64,000 bases of DNA, from NCBI GenBank assembly GCA_002381645.1, contig DFXE01000002.1, positions 29,600 to 93,599 on the forward strand, in the 5' to 3' direction. A program made the translations under genes and the position numbers. Source of the stretch: Bacteroidales bacterium UBA4116 (GTDB taxonomy: Bacteria; Bacteroidota; Bacteroidia; Bacteroidales; Tannerellaceae). Below the pieces are notes generated by a model that did no database searches, was not told the origin of the DNA, and worked only from the letters and a program-made list of their open reading frames with translations. Of this stretch, positions 9,101-15,621 are shown one piece after another. Every line of letters starts with the position of its first letter. The first letter of the stretch is position 1.

Positions 9101-10632
9101 CGGAACAATCCTTCGGCATATAAAGTGGCATTCGGATCGTCGAGGCGGATCACGCCGTCGAAGGCATTCCGTTGGAAATGGCCCGAAAATTCCAGATTCT
9201 CATAACGGTAATTAAGGTAATCAAATTCATTTACAATCGCTTTGATATTTCCGGTAAAATGCCCGCCGGCCATGCGCCTGGCATCGATAGATAAATCAAA
9301 CCGAGCTACCCCGAAAGGGTTATCCGCTTCGAATAAATCATGGATAAGCAATTCGGATGATGATACGGTTCCGCTTAAAAATGCCGCAACATTCTTTTCT
9401 TTGTTGCTCCCAAAAAGAATATCGGTTTCAATAGAGCCTATGGAAGAAGAGAGTTTGCCGTACGCCACCAGGTTATCGAAAAAGCCGGATATTTCACCCT
9501 GGAAATTGATCGTACCCAAACGTTTCACCGGTTCAGGTAAAATAACCGGGTCTTTGCTGAAGTTGTTTATCAGTCCGCTTAATCCTTCATTGGTAATAAA
9601 CATCTTGTTTACTTCTCCGAACAAATAGGCTTCTTCGGGATTTGAAATACCTTTAAGCGACATCTTCCCGATAAAAAGCATTTTATCGCTGTAACTAATA
9701 CTGAGCCTTTTCAGATCGATATCGTTTATAGCTCCGGATGCTTCCGCCGAAAGTTCGATCGGATCTTCAAAATTCCCGAGGGCAGGTATAAACGGAGATA
9801 ACTCTTTGAGGTATAACTGCGACGGAGCAATATCAAGAACCACCGGCGCTTTATTTATCAGGTCGTCCATTCCATGGACTTCGGTCAGATCAATGGTAGC
9901 CCGGTCGATTTTTAAATTGGTCTGAAGTAGCTTCACTTCAAAATTACGGATAAAAGCGCTATCCGGGTTACCCACAATATTCATGGAGAGTTTCTCCAGG
10001 TCAAATCCGGAACTTTCCGTAAAGCTCATCTTTTTAATATTGGCGTTCAGGCTATCCTTATTGAAAGCCCTCAGCGTTATTTTGGCGCTGATATCCTGTA
10101 TATCGACATGTTTGGCATTAAACTTTCCCGGTGTTTCATTTTCACTTAACACATCATACTTAAAGTTTCCGTTCCTTATCAGGATAGAATTGAACTGAAG
10201 GTCAATATGGGGAGATTTTGCCGTAGTGTCCTTACTGGCAAACGCGTCGATAACGAACTGCAAATTCAAAGGCTCCTGAGGGGATTGTTTTTTGAGGTTC
10301 AGCGAAAAACCAAACAACCGCACAGTAGTAAATACGAATTTTCCCCTCAGCAAAGGAAAAGGTTCAAAGCCTGCGGTAACGTGTTTTGCTTCGAACAGCA
10401 TCTCTCCGGCTTCATCTTCCAAGTACAGGTCATCCAAAACCAAACGATTAAACCATTCAAAATTCACTTTCCCGATACCTACCGGCACATTCAGGTGATT
10501 GGATAATTCTGTTTCCGCAATCTCAGCTACCTTTTGTTGAATATATGGAATATTAAATAAGATAACAGGTATGGCATAGAAAATCCAAAAAAAAGCAAAC
10601 AGTATACCGATTATGTATTTTAACCCTTTAAT
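6139..10632 (-). CDS. tamB: TamB-family translocation/assembly protein (DUF490), non-standard start
   Basis: Giant periplasm-spanning beta-helical protein of the AsmA/TamB group. Relatives act in outer-membrane protein insertion or lipid transport between membranes. From the GTG at 10488 it has 1449 residues. Long AsmA-like beta repeats fill the body and the DUF490 domain occupies the C-terminal 400 residues (IRGSGSGSLQIEYG, MTRQIVYLLVLNKFY). The GTG start is probably wrong. The frame stays open up to a stop at 10648-10650. The added stretch encodes a hydrophobic anchor (YIIGILFAFFWIFYAI) followed by NIPYIQQKVAEIAETELSNH, which is what this family has at its N-terminus. No ATG, GTG or TTG occurs there. 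An ATT at 10632-10630 preceded by AAAGAG would give about 1497 residues. It is divergent from tsaD. Family firm, start uncertain. Confidence 0.85.
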   Translation of the reverse strand: MKGLKYIIGILFAFFWIFYAIPVILFNIPYIQQKVAEIAETELSNHLNVPVGIGKVNFEWFNRLVLDDLYLEDEAGEMLFEAKHVTAGFEPFPLLRGKFVFTTVRLFGFSLNLKKQSPQEPLNLQFVIDAFASKDTTAKSPHIDLQFNSILIRNGNFKYDVLSENETPGKFNAKHVDIQDISAKITLRAFNKDSLNANIKKMSFTESSGFDLEKLSMNIVGNPDSAFIRNFEVKLLQTNLKIDRATIDLTEVHGMDDLINKAPVVLDIAPSQLYLKELSPFIPALGNFEDPIELSAEASGAINDIDLKRLSISYSDKMLFIGKMSLKGISNPEEAYLFGEVNKMFITNEGLSGLINNFSKDPVILPEPVKRLGTINFQGEISGFFDNLVAYGKLSSSIGSIETDILFGSNKEKNVAAFLSGTVSSSELLIHDLFEADNPFGVARFDLSIDARRMAGGHFTGNIKAIVNEFDYLNYRYENLEFSGHFQRNAFDGVIRLDDPNATLYAEGLFRYEDHQSVFNFTADLNHFRPDNLNLTDKYDSPDISASLNVNISGNNIDNLEGSLTIDSLQINTAPSNFFLKEFKVTASGEPSDKYLRISSDIINGEVKGVYSFSTFVPGFLNTLKGYVPALINATTQREEVKENDFSLLLTIENTEALSNTLKLPFTLMNQGRITGHYNNLFNKFRLEMFLPQFVVAGAMFESTYLKFENPSDKANLRLRTVNYNKKGIRNNFDIQAEAQDNEINALFNWFNNKENTFEARLASSTRFMEEEDDEGNIHLRTEVGIEKSSLIINDSIWNVENAIITVDQGRVDVNNFRVSHDTQHLRLDGTVSRHPEDTMILDLNQIELSYIFDVLNIPVLQFGGSATGIFNISDLYGSRILNTEKFEVENFSFNQVGLGKLSLYSQWDDDQQGILMVGSIYTNDSTFTDVDGYIFPVGAKAGLSLRFNANDIDVAFLHPFMENVASNIQGRGFGDVHLYGPFKELNVEGNAFVRNGGLGIDFLNTYYTFSDSIIMNKYSMQVKNATVYDKFGNEGRVNFSLHHKHFKELEFEADILANNLLVYDATEKLNPLIYGTVYGSGTSTIKGNEQVINFDINMRSDPKTAVTLDFMSNSSAEDYDFITFIDRSKEAENEKDSITDSTSVPLIFTDGGAEIRMNFLLDVTPDASIELVMDPNAGDKIRGSGSGSLQIEYGTKSDLRMYGIFNILNGNYNFSLQQLIHKNFKIREGSTVTFRGDPFDANLNVEAVYTVTANIGDLDQSLLEESARTNIPVDCILKLDGMLQNPSISFDLELPGSNSDLERKVKSYVNTEDMMTRQIVYLLVLNKFYTADIYRTGRSNEFSAVTSAAISSQISSILSTITDKVQIGTNIRASQDGFNETEFEMLLSSQLLDNRLIFNGNFGYKNNPNVKNVFVGEFDIEYLLTRTGEFRLKAYNHANDMYRYLKQSLTTQGIGIMYKKDFSTLSELFRRRKRPLLVIPDNTVPSIVQDSTLITY

Positions 10633-10741
10633 CTCTTTACACTTATTTTATTGCGCAAAACTACAACAATATCGGCACAGATTTCGTTATTTTGCATTAA
10701 AAAACAAAGCAGACTTATTAACAAATCTGCATATTATAAAT

Positions 10742-11761
10742 ATGAGTATAACTATTTTAGGTATTGAGTCATCCTGCGACGATACTTCGGCGTCTGTCAT
10801 TCGGGACGGGATTATGTTATCGAACGTAATAGCAAGCCAGGCAGTACACGAATCATACGGGGGTGTGGTACCGGAACTGGCTTCACGCGCTCATCAGCAA
10901 AATATCATACCGGTTGTAGCCGAAGCTCTGAAACGGGCCAATACGGATAAGACCGCATTAAGCGCTGTGGCTTTTACACGCGGACCGGGCCTTATGGGTT
11001 CCTTGCTTGTAGGTACGTCTTTCGCCAAGGGTTTATCGGCCTCGTTGAATATACCGATGATTGAGGTAAATCATTTGCAGGCGCATGTATTGGCCCATTT
11101 TATCAAACAGTCCCCGGAAGATAACGATCAGCCTTCTTTTCCGTTTTTATGTTTATTGGTTTCGGGAGGGAATTCGCAAATTATCAAGGTGAACGACTAC
11201 GATGATATGGAAGTGATCGGACAGACGATTGATGATGCGGCAGGCGAAGCTTTTGATAAATGCGCCAAAGTTATGGGCCTGGGCTATCCCGGAGGGCCTC
11301 TTGTAAACAAGCTGGCCAATGAAGGCAACCCCAGGGCATTTGTCTTTAGTAAACCGCATATCCCGGGTTATAATTACAGTTTCAGCGGATTAAAAACCTC
11401 TTTTCTTTATACGCTGCGCGACCGTTTAAAAGATGATCCCGATTTCATTGAGAAAAATAAGGCAGACCTGTGCGCTTCTTTACAGCTTACGGTAACAGAT
11501 ATCCTGATGAATAAGTTATTGAAAGCGAGTAAGGATTTAAAAATCAATGAAATCGCATTGGCGGGGGGGGTATCGGCAAATACCGGACTGCGCCATGCGT
11601 TCCACGAATATGCCCAAAGGTACGGATGGAAGATCCATATTCCACCTTTTGCTTTTACTACCGACAATGCGGCGATGGTTGCCATTACCGGATATTATAA
11701 ATACCTCAGGAAGGAGTTTTGCCCCATGGATGCGGTACCTTTTTCAAGGGTAACTATTTAA
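10742..11761 (+). CDS. tsaD: tRNA N6-adenosine threonylcarbamoyltransferase
   Basis: Transfers threonylcarbamoyl to A37 of ANN-decoding tRNAs with TsaB and TsaE, an essential cytoplasmic step. The start MSITILGIESSCDDTSASV at 10742 is the family N-terminus. An upstream in-frame start at 10613 would add 43 residues that belong to no TsaD. The metal-site region reads VNHLQAHVLAHF, keeping both His but with Gln where many TsaD proteins have Glu. The kinase-like motifs LVSGGNSQI, DDAAGEAFDKCAK and AGGVSAN are intact. A run of eight G (11563-11570) lies in the AGGVSAN codons. The cinA-family gene follows after 6 bp. Confidence 0.96.
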   Translation: MSITILGIESSCDDTSASVIRDGIMLSNVIASQAVHESYGGVVPELASRAHQQNIIPVVAEALKRANTDKTALSAVAFTRGPGLMGSLLVGTSFAKGLSASLNIPMIEVNHLQAHVLAHFIKQSPEDNDQPSFPFLCLLVSGGNSQIIKVNDYDDMEVIGQTIDDAAGEAFDKCAKVMGLGYPGGPLVNKLANEGNPRAFVFSKPHIPGYNYSFSGLKTSFLYTLRDRLKDDPDFIEKNKADLCASLQLTVTDILMNKLLKASKDLKINEIALAGGVSANTGLRHAFHEYAQRYGWKIHIPPFAFTTDNAAMVAITGYYKYLRKEFCPMDAVPFSRVTI

Positions 11762-11767
11762 TCAATT

Positions 11768-13012
11768 ATGGACGTACAGATAATAACGATTGGCGACGAG
11801 TTGCTGATCGGACAAGTGATCGACACGAATTCGGCCTGGATGGGGCAACAACTGGAAAAAGAAGGGTTCCGGGTAGTTGGGAAAACAGCTGTCGGTGATG
11901 TGGAAAAAGATATCCTTAACGCAGTCAATTCCGCTATGCAGCGGGCCCGAATCGTATTGGTTACCGGAGGGATCGGCCCCACCAAAGATGATATTACCAA
12001 AAAGACTTTATGTAATTATTTTGATAGCGGTATTCATTTTTCGGAAGAAGTATACGAAAATATCAAATTGATTTTTAACCGTTCGGGACGCCTGATCAAT
12101 GAATTAACGCGTGACCAGGCAATGGTTCCGGATAAAGCTGTTATCATCCAAAACAAAGCAGGTACGGCCCCTTGTACCTGGTTCGAACAAGAAGGTAAAA
12201 TACTCGTTTCGATGCCGGGTGTGCCTTACGAAATGAAATGGCTGATGACCAACGAGATCATCCCCAGATTAAGAGAAAAGTTTTTACAGGATATTTATAT
12301 CAAACATCAAACAACCTGGGTAACCGGATTCGGAGAATCGGACCTGGCCATAAAACTTACTTCGTTCGAGAACGAATTACCCCCCTTTATTAAGCTTGCC
12401 TATCTTCCCCAACCCGGTATAATACGTTTACGCCTATCGGCTTATGCGGAGGATCCGGACCTTGCGGAGAAAAGCATTGCCGAACAGAGAAAAAAACTTC
12501 ATGATATTTTGGATAACCATATCCTCACGGATGAAGATAAACCGTTGGAACTTCAGGTGGCTGATTCCTTGATTATCCGCGGGATGACGATGGGAACTGC
12601 CGAGAGTTGTACCGGAGGGCGTATCGCAAGCCTGATAACCACTCATCCCGGCAGTTCGAAAACATTCGTCGGTAGTATCGTATCTTATAGTAATGATGTA
12701 AAGAAAAACATCCTCCGGGTTTCGGAAGATGATCTAAACAGATTCGGAGCAGTAAGCAAACCGGTAGTCGAACAAATGGTATCAGGCGCAATAAAGGTAT
12801 TGAATTGCGATTATGCTGTGGCAACTTCCGGCATAGCGGGTCCCGACGGAGCAACACCGGAAAAACCGGTCGGAACCGTATGGATTGCCGCGGCAAGTAA
12901 GGAGAAGGTAGTTTCGGAATGTTATCAGTTCTCCAATCTCCGTGAGCTGAATATTATGCGGGCTTCAAACATGGCTTTACTTATGCTCCTTAAATTAATC
13001 AATAGTAAATAA
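11768..13012 (+). CDS. cinA: CinA family protein (NMN deamidase / ADP-ribose pyrophosphatase type)
   Basis: Two-domain protein of 414 residues, the full family length. The N-terminal MoCF-like domain (residues 1 to about 170) has GDELLIGQVIDTNSAWMG and TGGIGPTKDD. The C-terminal CinA domain (from about 255) has TAESCTGGRIASLI and ATSGIAGPDGATPEKPVGTV. In characterised relatives the C-terminal domain deamidates nicotinamide mononucleotide for pyridine nucleotide salvage and the N-terminal domain acts as a pyrophosphatase. Gene position directly behind tsaD suggests cotranscription. No competence genes are nearby. Confidence 0.93.
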   Translation: MDVQIITIGDELLIGQVIDTNSAWMGQQLEKEGFRVVGKTAVGDVEKDILNAVNSAMQRARIVLVTGGIGPTKDDITKKTLCNYFDSGIHFSEEVYENIKLIFNRSGRLINELTRDQAMVPDKAVIIQNKAGTAPCTWFEQEGKILVSMPGVPYEMKWLMTNEIIPRLREKFLQDIYIKHQTTWVTGFGESDLAIKLTSFENELPPFIKLAYLPQPGIIRLRLSAYAEDPDLAEKSIAEQRKKLHDILDNHILTDEDKPLELQVADSLIIRGMTMGTAESCTGGRIASLITTHPGSSKTFVGSIVSYSNDVKKNILRVSEDDLNRFGAVSKPVVEQMVSGAIKVLNCDYAVATSGIAGPDGATPEKPVGTVWIAAASKEKVVSECYQFSNLRELNIMRASNMALLMLLKLINSK

Positions 13013-13131
13013 TTTCATAAGACTAAACTCCTTAACCTTTTCCGGGACAGTTATACTCTCCCGGATGTATGGTATTCCCTTCGATTTACTTTATAAATTT
13101 ACCTAGCATAGCTTAATCAAACGGTATGTTA

Positions 13132-13163
13132 ATGGTAAAATACCATAATATTTTGTGAATATT
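13132..13163 (+). promoter_or_regulatory. AraC-type operator, copy 1 (upstream of the regulator)
   Basis: AAAATACCATAA (13137-13148), six variable bases, then GTGAATATT (13155-13163). The same block recurs at 14170-14196. In this copy the left half also lies in a perfect palindrome ATGGTA-AAA-TACCAT (13132-13146). The block ends 28 nt before the -7 box at 13191, exactly as in copy 2. Binding by the adjacent AraC protein is inferred. Confidence 0.7.
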
Positions 13164-13190
13164 GGTAAATTAATCGTCAATATCACTCAT

Positions 13191-13198
13191 TATATTTG
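13191..13198 (+). promoter_or_regulatory. -7 box of the AraC regulator gene
   Basis: TATATTTG is a perfect TAnnTTTG match. A transcript start near 13203-13205 would give a leader of about 65 nt before the ATG at 13270. No good -33 TTTG is present, consistent with an activator-dependent promoter. Confidence 0.6.
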
Positions 13199-13269
13199 TA
13201 TTAACACAAACTATCATTACTTTCAAAACATGGAAAACATTACCTGAAAAACAATAAAATCTGATTACC

Positions 13270-14154
13270 ATGACACCCCTTTATCAAGAACTCCCTTTTA
13301 ACAATACGAAGTATATCAACTTCTATAAAGAGGATCTGCCCCATTTTATTGTTCCCTGGCATTACCACCCGGAAGTGGAAATCATGTTTATACTGGAAGG
13401 GACAGGTACACGGTTCGTAGGAGACCATATCGATAAATACCAGGAAGGAGATGTGTGTATGGTAGGTCCTAAATTGCCGCACGAGTGGAGAAATGATGAT
13501 GAATTCTTTAAAAAAGGGGCCGGCCTGAAAGCCTCCTGTTTATGCCTGTTTTTTTCCAAAGATCTTTTTAACGGCAATTTGATTACTTTGCCCGAAATGA
13601 ATAATATCCGCCAACTGATTGAACGTTCACGCCGGGGAATTAAATTCACAGGTGAATCGAGAGACCGCATAGGATGCTTTATGCAGCAGACCGTAAACGA
13701 AACCGGTGTAACCAAGATTATCCAGTTTCTTTCTTTACTTGAAATGATGGCTGTTACCGATGAGTACGAATTGCTTGCCAGTGTGGGATTTACGGAATCC
13801 GTAAACTCACGTGATTTTGAGCGTTTCGATAAGGTGTATCAATATATGATGAAAAACTTTTCAAAACCGATCAAACTCGATGACGTTGCTTCTTTAGTGG
13901 GGCTTACCCCGAATGCTTTCTGCCGTTACTTCAGGGAACGTACAAAAAAGACGTTTGTTCAATACCTTAATGATATACGGATCGGACATGCAAAAAAACT
14001 GTTGATTGAAGGTAAGATGAAGATTTCCACATTGAGTATGGAATCCGGATTCAATAATCTTTCCAACTTTATAGAACTGTTCAAACGGTCTACACAGATG
14101 TCTCCATCCGAATATCAAAAAAAGTTTGGTGTTAAAAGCCGTAAACTGATATAG
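13270..14154 (+). CDS. AraC family transcriptional regulator of the PUL
   Basis: Cytoplasmic one-component regulator. The N-terminal cupin-type sensing domain (about residues 15-110; HYHPEVEIMFILEG, then GPKLPHEW) probably binds a sugar released from the PUL substrate. The C-terminal AraC DNA-binding domain (about 190-290) has two helix-turn-helix units: VASLVGLTPNAFCRYFRERT and ISTLSMESGFNNLSNFIELF. It stands immediately upstream of the PUL on the same strand. A shared operator lies in front of both its own gene and the first PUL enzyme, pointing to autoregulation plus PUL control. The length of 294 residues is typical. Ligand unknown. Confidence 0.93.
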   Translation: MTPLYQELPFNNTKYINFYKEDLPHFIVPWHYHPEVEIMFILEGTGTRFVGDHIDKYQEGDVCMVGPKLPHEWRNDDEFFKKGAGLKASCLCLFFSKDLFNGNLITLPEMNNIRQLIERSRRGIKFTGESRDRIGCFMQQTVNETGVTKIIQFLSLLEMMAVTDEYELLASVGFTESVNSRDFERFDKVYQYMMKNFSKPIKLDDVASLVGLTPNAFCRYFRERTKKTFVQYLNDIRIGHAKKLLIEGKMKISTLSMESGFNNLSNFIELFKRSTQMSPSEYQKKFGVKSRKLI

Positions 14155-14169
14155 AAGATGTATTTTGAT

Positions 14170-14196
14170 AAAATACCATAAGTATAGGTGAATATT
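14170..14196 (+). promoter_or_regulatory. AraC-type operator, copy 2 (upstream of the PUL enzymes)
   Basis: AAAATACCATAA (14170-14181), six variable bases, then GTGAATATT (14188-14196). It is identical to copy 1 in both halves and in spacer length, and again ends 28 nt before a TAnnTTTG -7 box. Confidence 0.7.
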
Positions 14197-14223
14197 TAGA
14201 AACGTATAAGGTATATGTCGATA

Positions 14224-14231
14224 TATCTTTG
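14224..14231 (+). promoter_or_regulatory. -7 box of the PUL promoter
   Basis: TATCTTTG fits TAnnTTTG. A transcript start near 14236-14238 leaves a leader of only about 12 nt before the ATG at 14250. Likely the main entry promoter of the PUL. Confidence 0.6.
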
Positions 14232-14249
14232 CAATATACAAGTAATACC

Positions 14250-15506
14250 ATGGATAGAAGAAACTTCATAAAACACACAACCGTCGCAGCATTGGGAAGC
14301 CTTGTTTCCTCAGAAATCTCAAAAGCGGATATTTTTGGTCACCCTGAGGCGGCATCTGTTGCTTATAAGCCGAGAGCAATTACCATGTGGGACTTCTCCT
14401 GGCTGGAACGACGCTGGCCCGGAGCCGGATATGAAGAGTGGGATCTCGCGCTGGATGAATTAATGGAAAGAGGGTATAACGCTATACGTATTGATGTGTA
14501 CCCGCATTTAATAGCTGAAAATCCTACAAAAAAATGGATGCTAAACGAAGTATGGAACCAGCAGGTATGGGGAAGTCCCGACCTGAATGAGGTACAGGTG
14601 CAGCCCTATCTGAATCAATTCCTCTCTAAATGCAGGGAACGCGATATAAAAGTGGCCATTTCATCCTGGTACCGTCAGGATACGGATAAGGTATTCATGC
14701 GCATCGATACACCCGAAAAGATGGCGGATTGCTGGCTCAAAACCCTCAAAAGCATCGAGGCCGACGGGTTACTGGATACCATCTTGTTTGTAGACCTGTG
14801 TAACGAATGGCCCGGAAACCTTTGGGCTCCGTTTTTCTCATCACAATATCCGCATGTGGTATGGGGACAATGGTATAAGGAAGAATCGCTTAAATGGATG
14901 AGAACCGCACTTGCCATTATGAAGAAAAATTATCCGGATATGCCTTTCAACTTCTCCCTGGATAACGGCGACGTAGAAAAATACAATGAGGTAGATTCAT
15001 CTTTCCTCGACCTGTATGAACATCATATCTGGATGGTACATCAAAACAACAGCGAATTTTACAAAGCCGTTGATTACAAAGACGGGCAATTCTCTCCGCA
15101 AGCCTATAAAAACGTGGTAAAAAATGCCGAAAAGCTCTACAACGAAAAACCGGTTTACTGGCAGAATTTACTCACCGACAAAATAAAACTGATGGCTGAA
15201 GTGGCCCGCAAAAACCGCCGTCCCCTTGTTACTACCGAATGTTGGGGAATAGTGGATTATAAAGACTGGCCTTTGCTGAGCTGGGACTGGGTAAAAGAAT
15301 TATGTGCTTTGGGGACGATCACTGCCGCACAAACCGGTATGTGGGTAGGTATCGCTACCAGTAATTTCTGCGGACCACAGTTCGTCGGCATGTGGCGCGA
15401 TATCGAATGGCACCGCAGGCTGACCTCTATCATCCGTACCGCAAAGGTGGATCCATCGCTCACCAACAATAATCAAACCGCATTAAAACTACTCAGAAGA
15501 CTCTAA
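14250..15506 (+). CDS. Cellulase-like (GH5-type) glycoside hydrolase
   Basis: Exported TIM-barrel glycosidase of the cellulase-like group related to GH5. It has 418 residues from the ATG at 14250. An upstream start at 14229 overlaps the -7 box and is unlikely. The N-terminus MDRRNFIKHTTVAALGS looks like a Tat signal. The barrel begins with TMWDFSWLERRWPGAGYEEW. The likely acid/base is Glu about 186 in DLCNEWPGN, and the likely nucleophile is Glu about 330 in TTECWGIVDY. As first gene of the PUL it probably starts glycan breakdown. Substrate unknown; a beta-1,4-linked mannose or glucose backbone would fit the downstream GH2 and isomerases. Confidence 0.8.
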   Translation: MDRRNFIKHTTVAALGSLVSSEISKADIFGHPEAASVAYKPRAITMWDFSWLERRWPGAGYEEWDLALDELMERGYNAIRIDVYPHLIAENPTKKWMLNEVWNQQVWGSPDLNEVQVQPYLNQFLSKCRERDIKVAISSWYRQDTDKVFMRIDTPEKMADCWLKTLKSIEADGLLDTILFVDLCNEWPGNLWAPFFSSQYPHVVWGQWYKEESLKWMRTALAIMKKNYPDMPFNFSLDNGDVEKYNEVDSSFLDLYEHHIWMVHQNNSEFYKAVDYKDGQFSPQAYKNVVKNAEKLYNEKPVYWQNLLTDKIKLMAEVARKNRRPLVTTECWGIVDYKDWPLLSWDWVKELCALGTITAAQTGMWVGIATSNFCGPQFVGMWRDIEWHRRLTSIIRTAKVDPSLTNNNQTALKLLRRL

Positions 15507-15544
15507 AAACCAGCAACTTTTAAATAAATCTTATATATCAATGG

Positions 15545-15579
15545 AAAACAAAACATGCCTGTGTACAGGGCGTTGTTTT
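15545..15579 (+). promoter_or_regulatory. Hairpin in the leader of susC
   Basis: Arms AAAACAA (15545-15551) and TTGTTTT (15573-15579) enclose CCTG-TGTA-CAGG. The hairpin lies between the GH5-like gene and susC and could be a processing site or attenuator that sets the susC level. It is followed after 10 nt by an AT-only repeat of TTAA/ATTA words (about 15587-15611). Function inferred. Confidence 0.4.
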
Positions 15580-15621
15580 GGAAGTTTATTAATTAATTAA
15601 TTTAATTAAATCAGTTCTTTT

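Noticed and set aside
10613..10741. Longer tsaD start adding 43 residues
   Set aside because: The extra residues match no TsaD and overlap the upstream region of the divergent tamB; MSITILGIESSCDDTSA at 10742 is the family start.
11563..11570. Run of eight G in tsaD as a phase-variation tract
   Set aside because: It encodes invariant glycines of AGGVSAN in an essential gene; switching off would be lethal, so it is probably just codon choice.
13045..13080. Hairpin TCCGGGA/TCCCGGA after the cinA-family gene as terminator
   Set aside because: Seven-bp stem with an 11-nt loop and no T-run; too weak to annotate.
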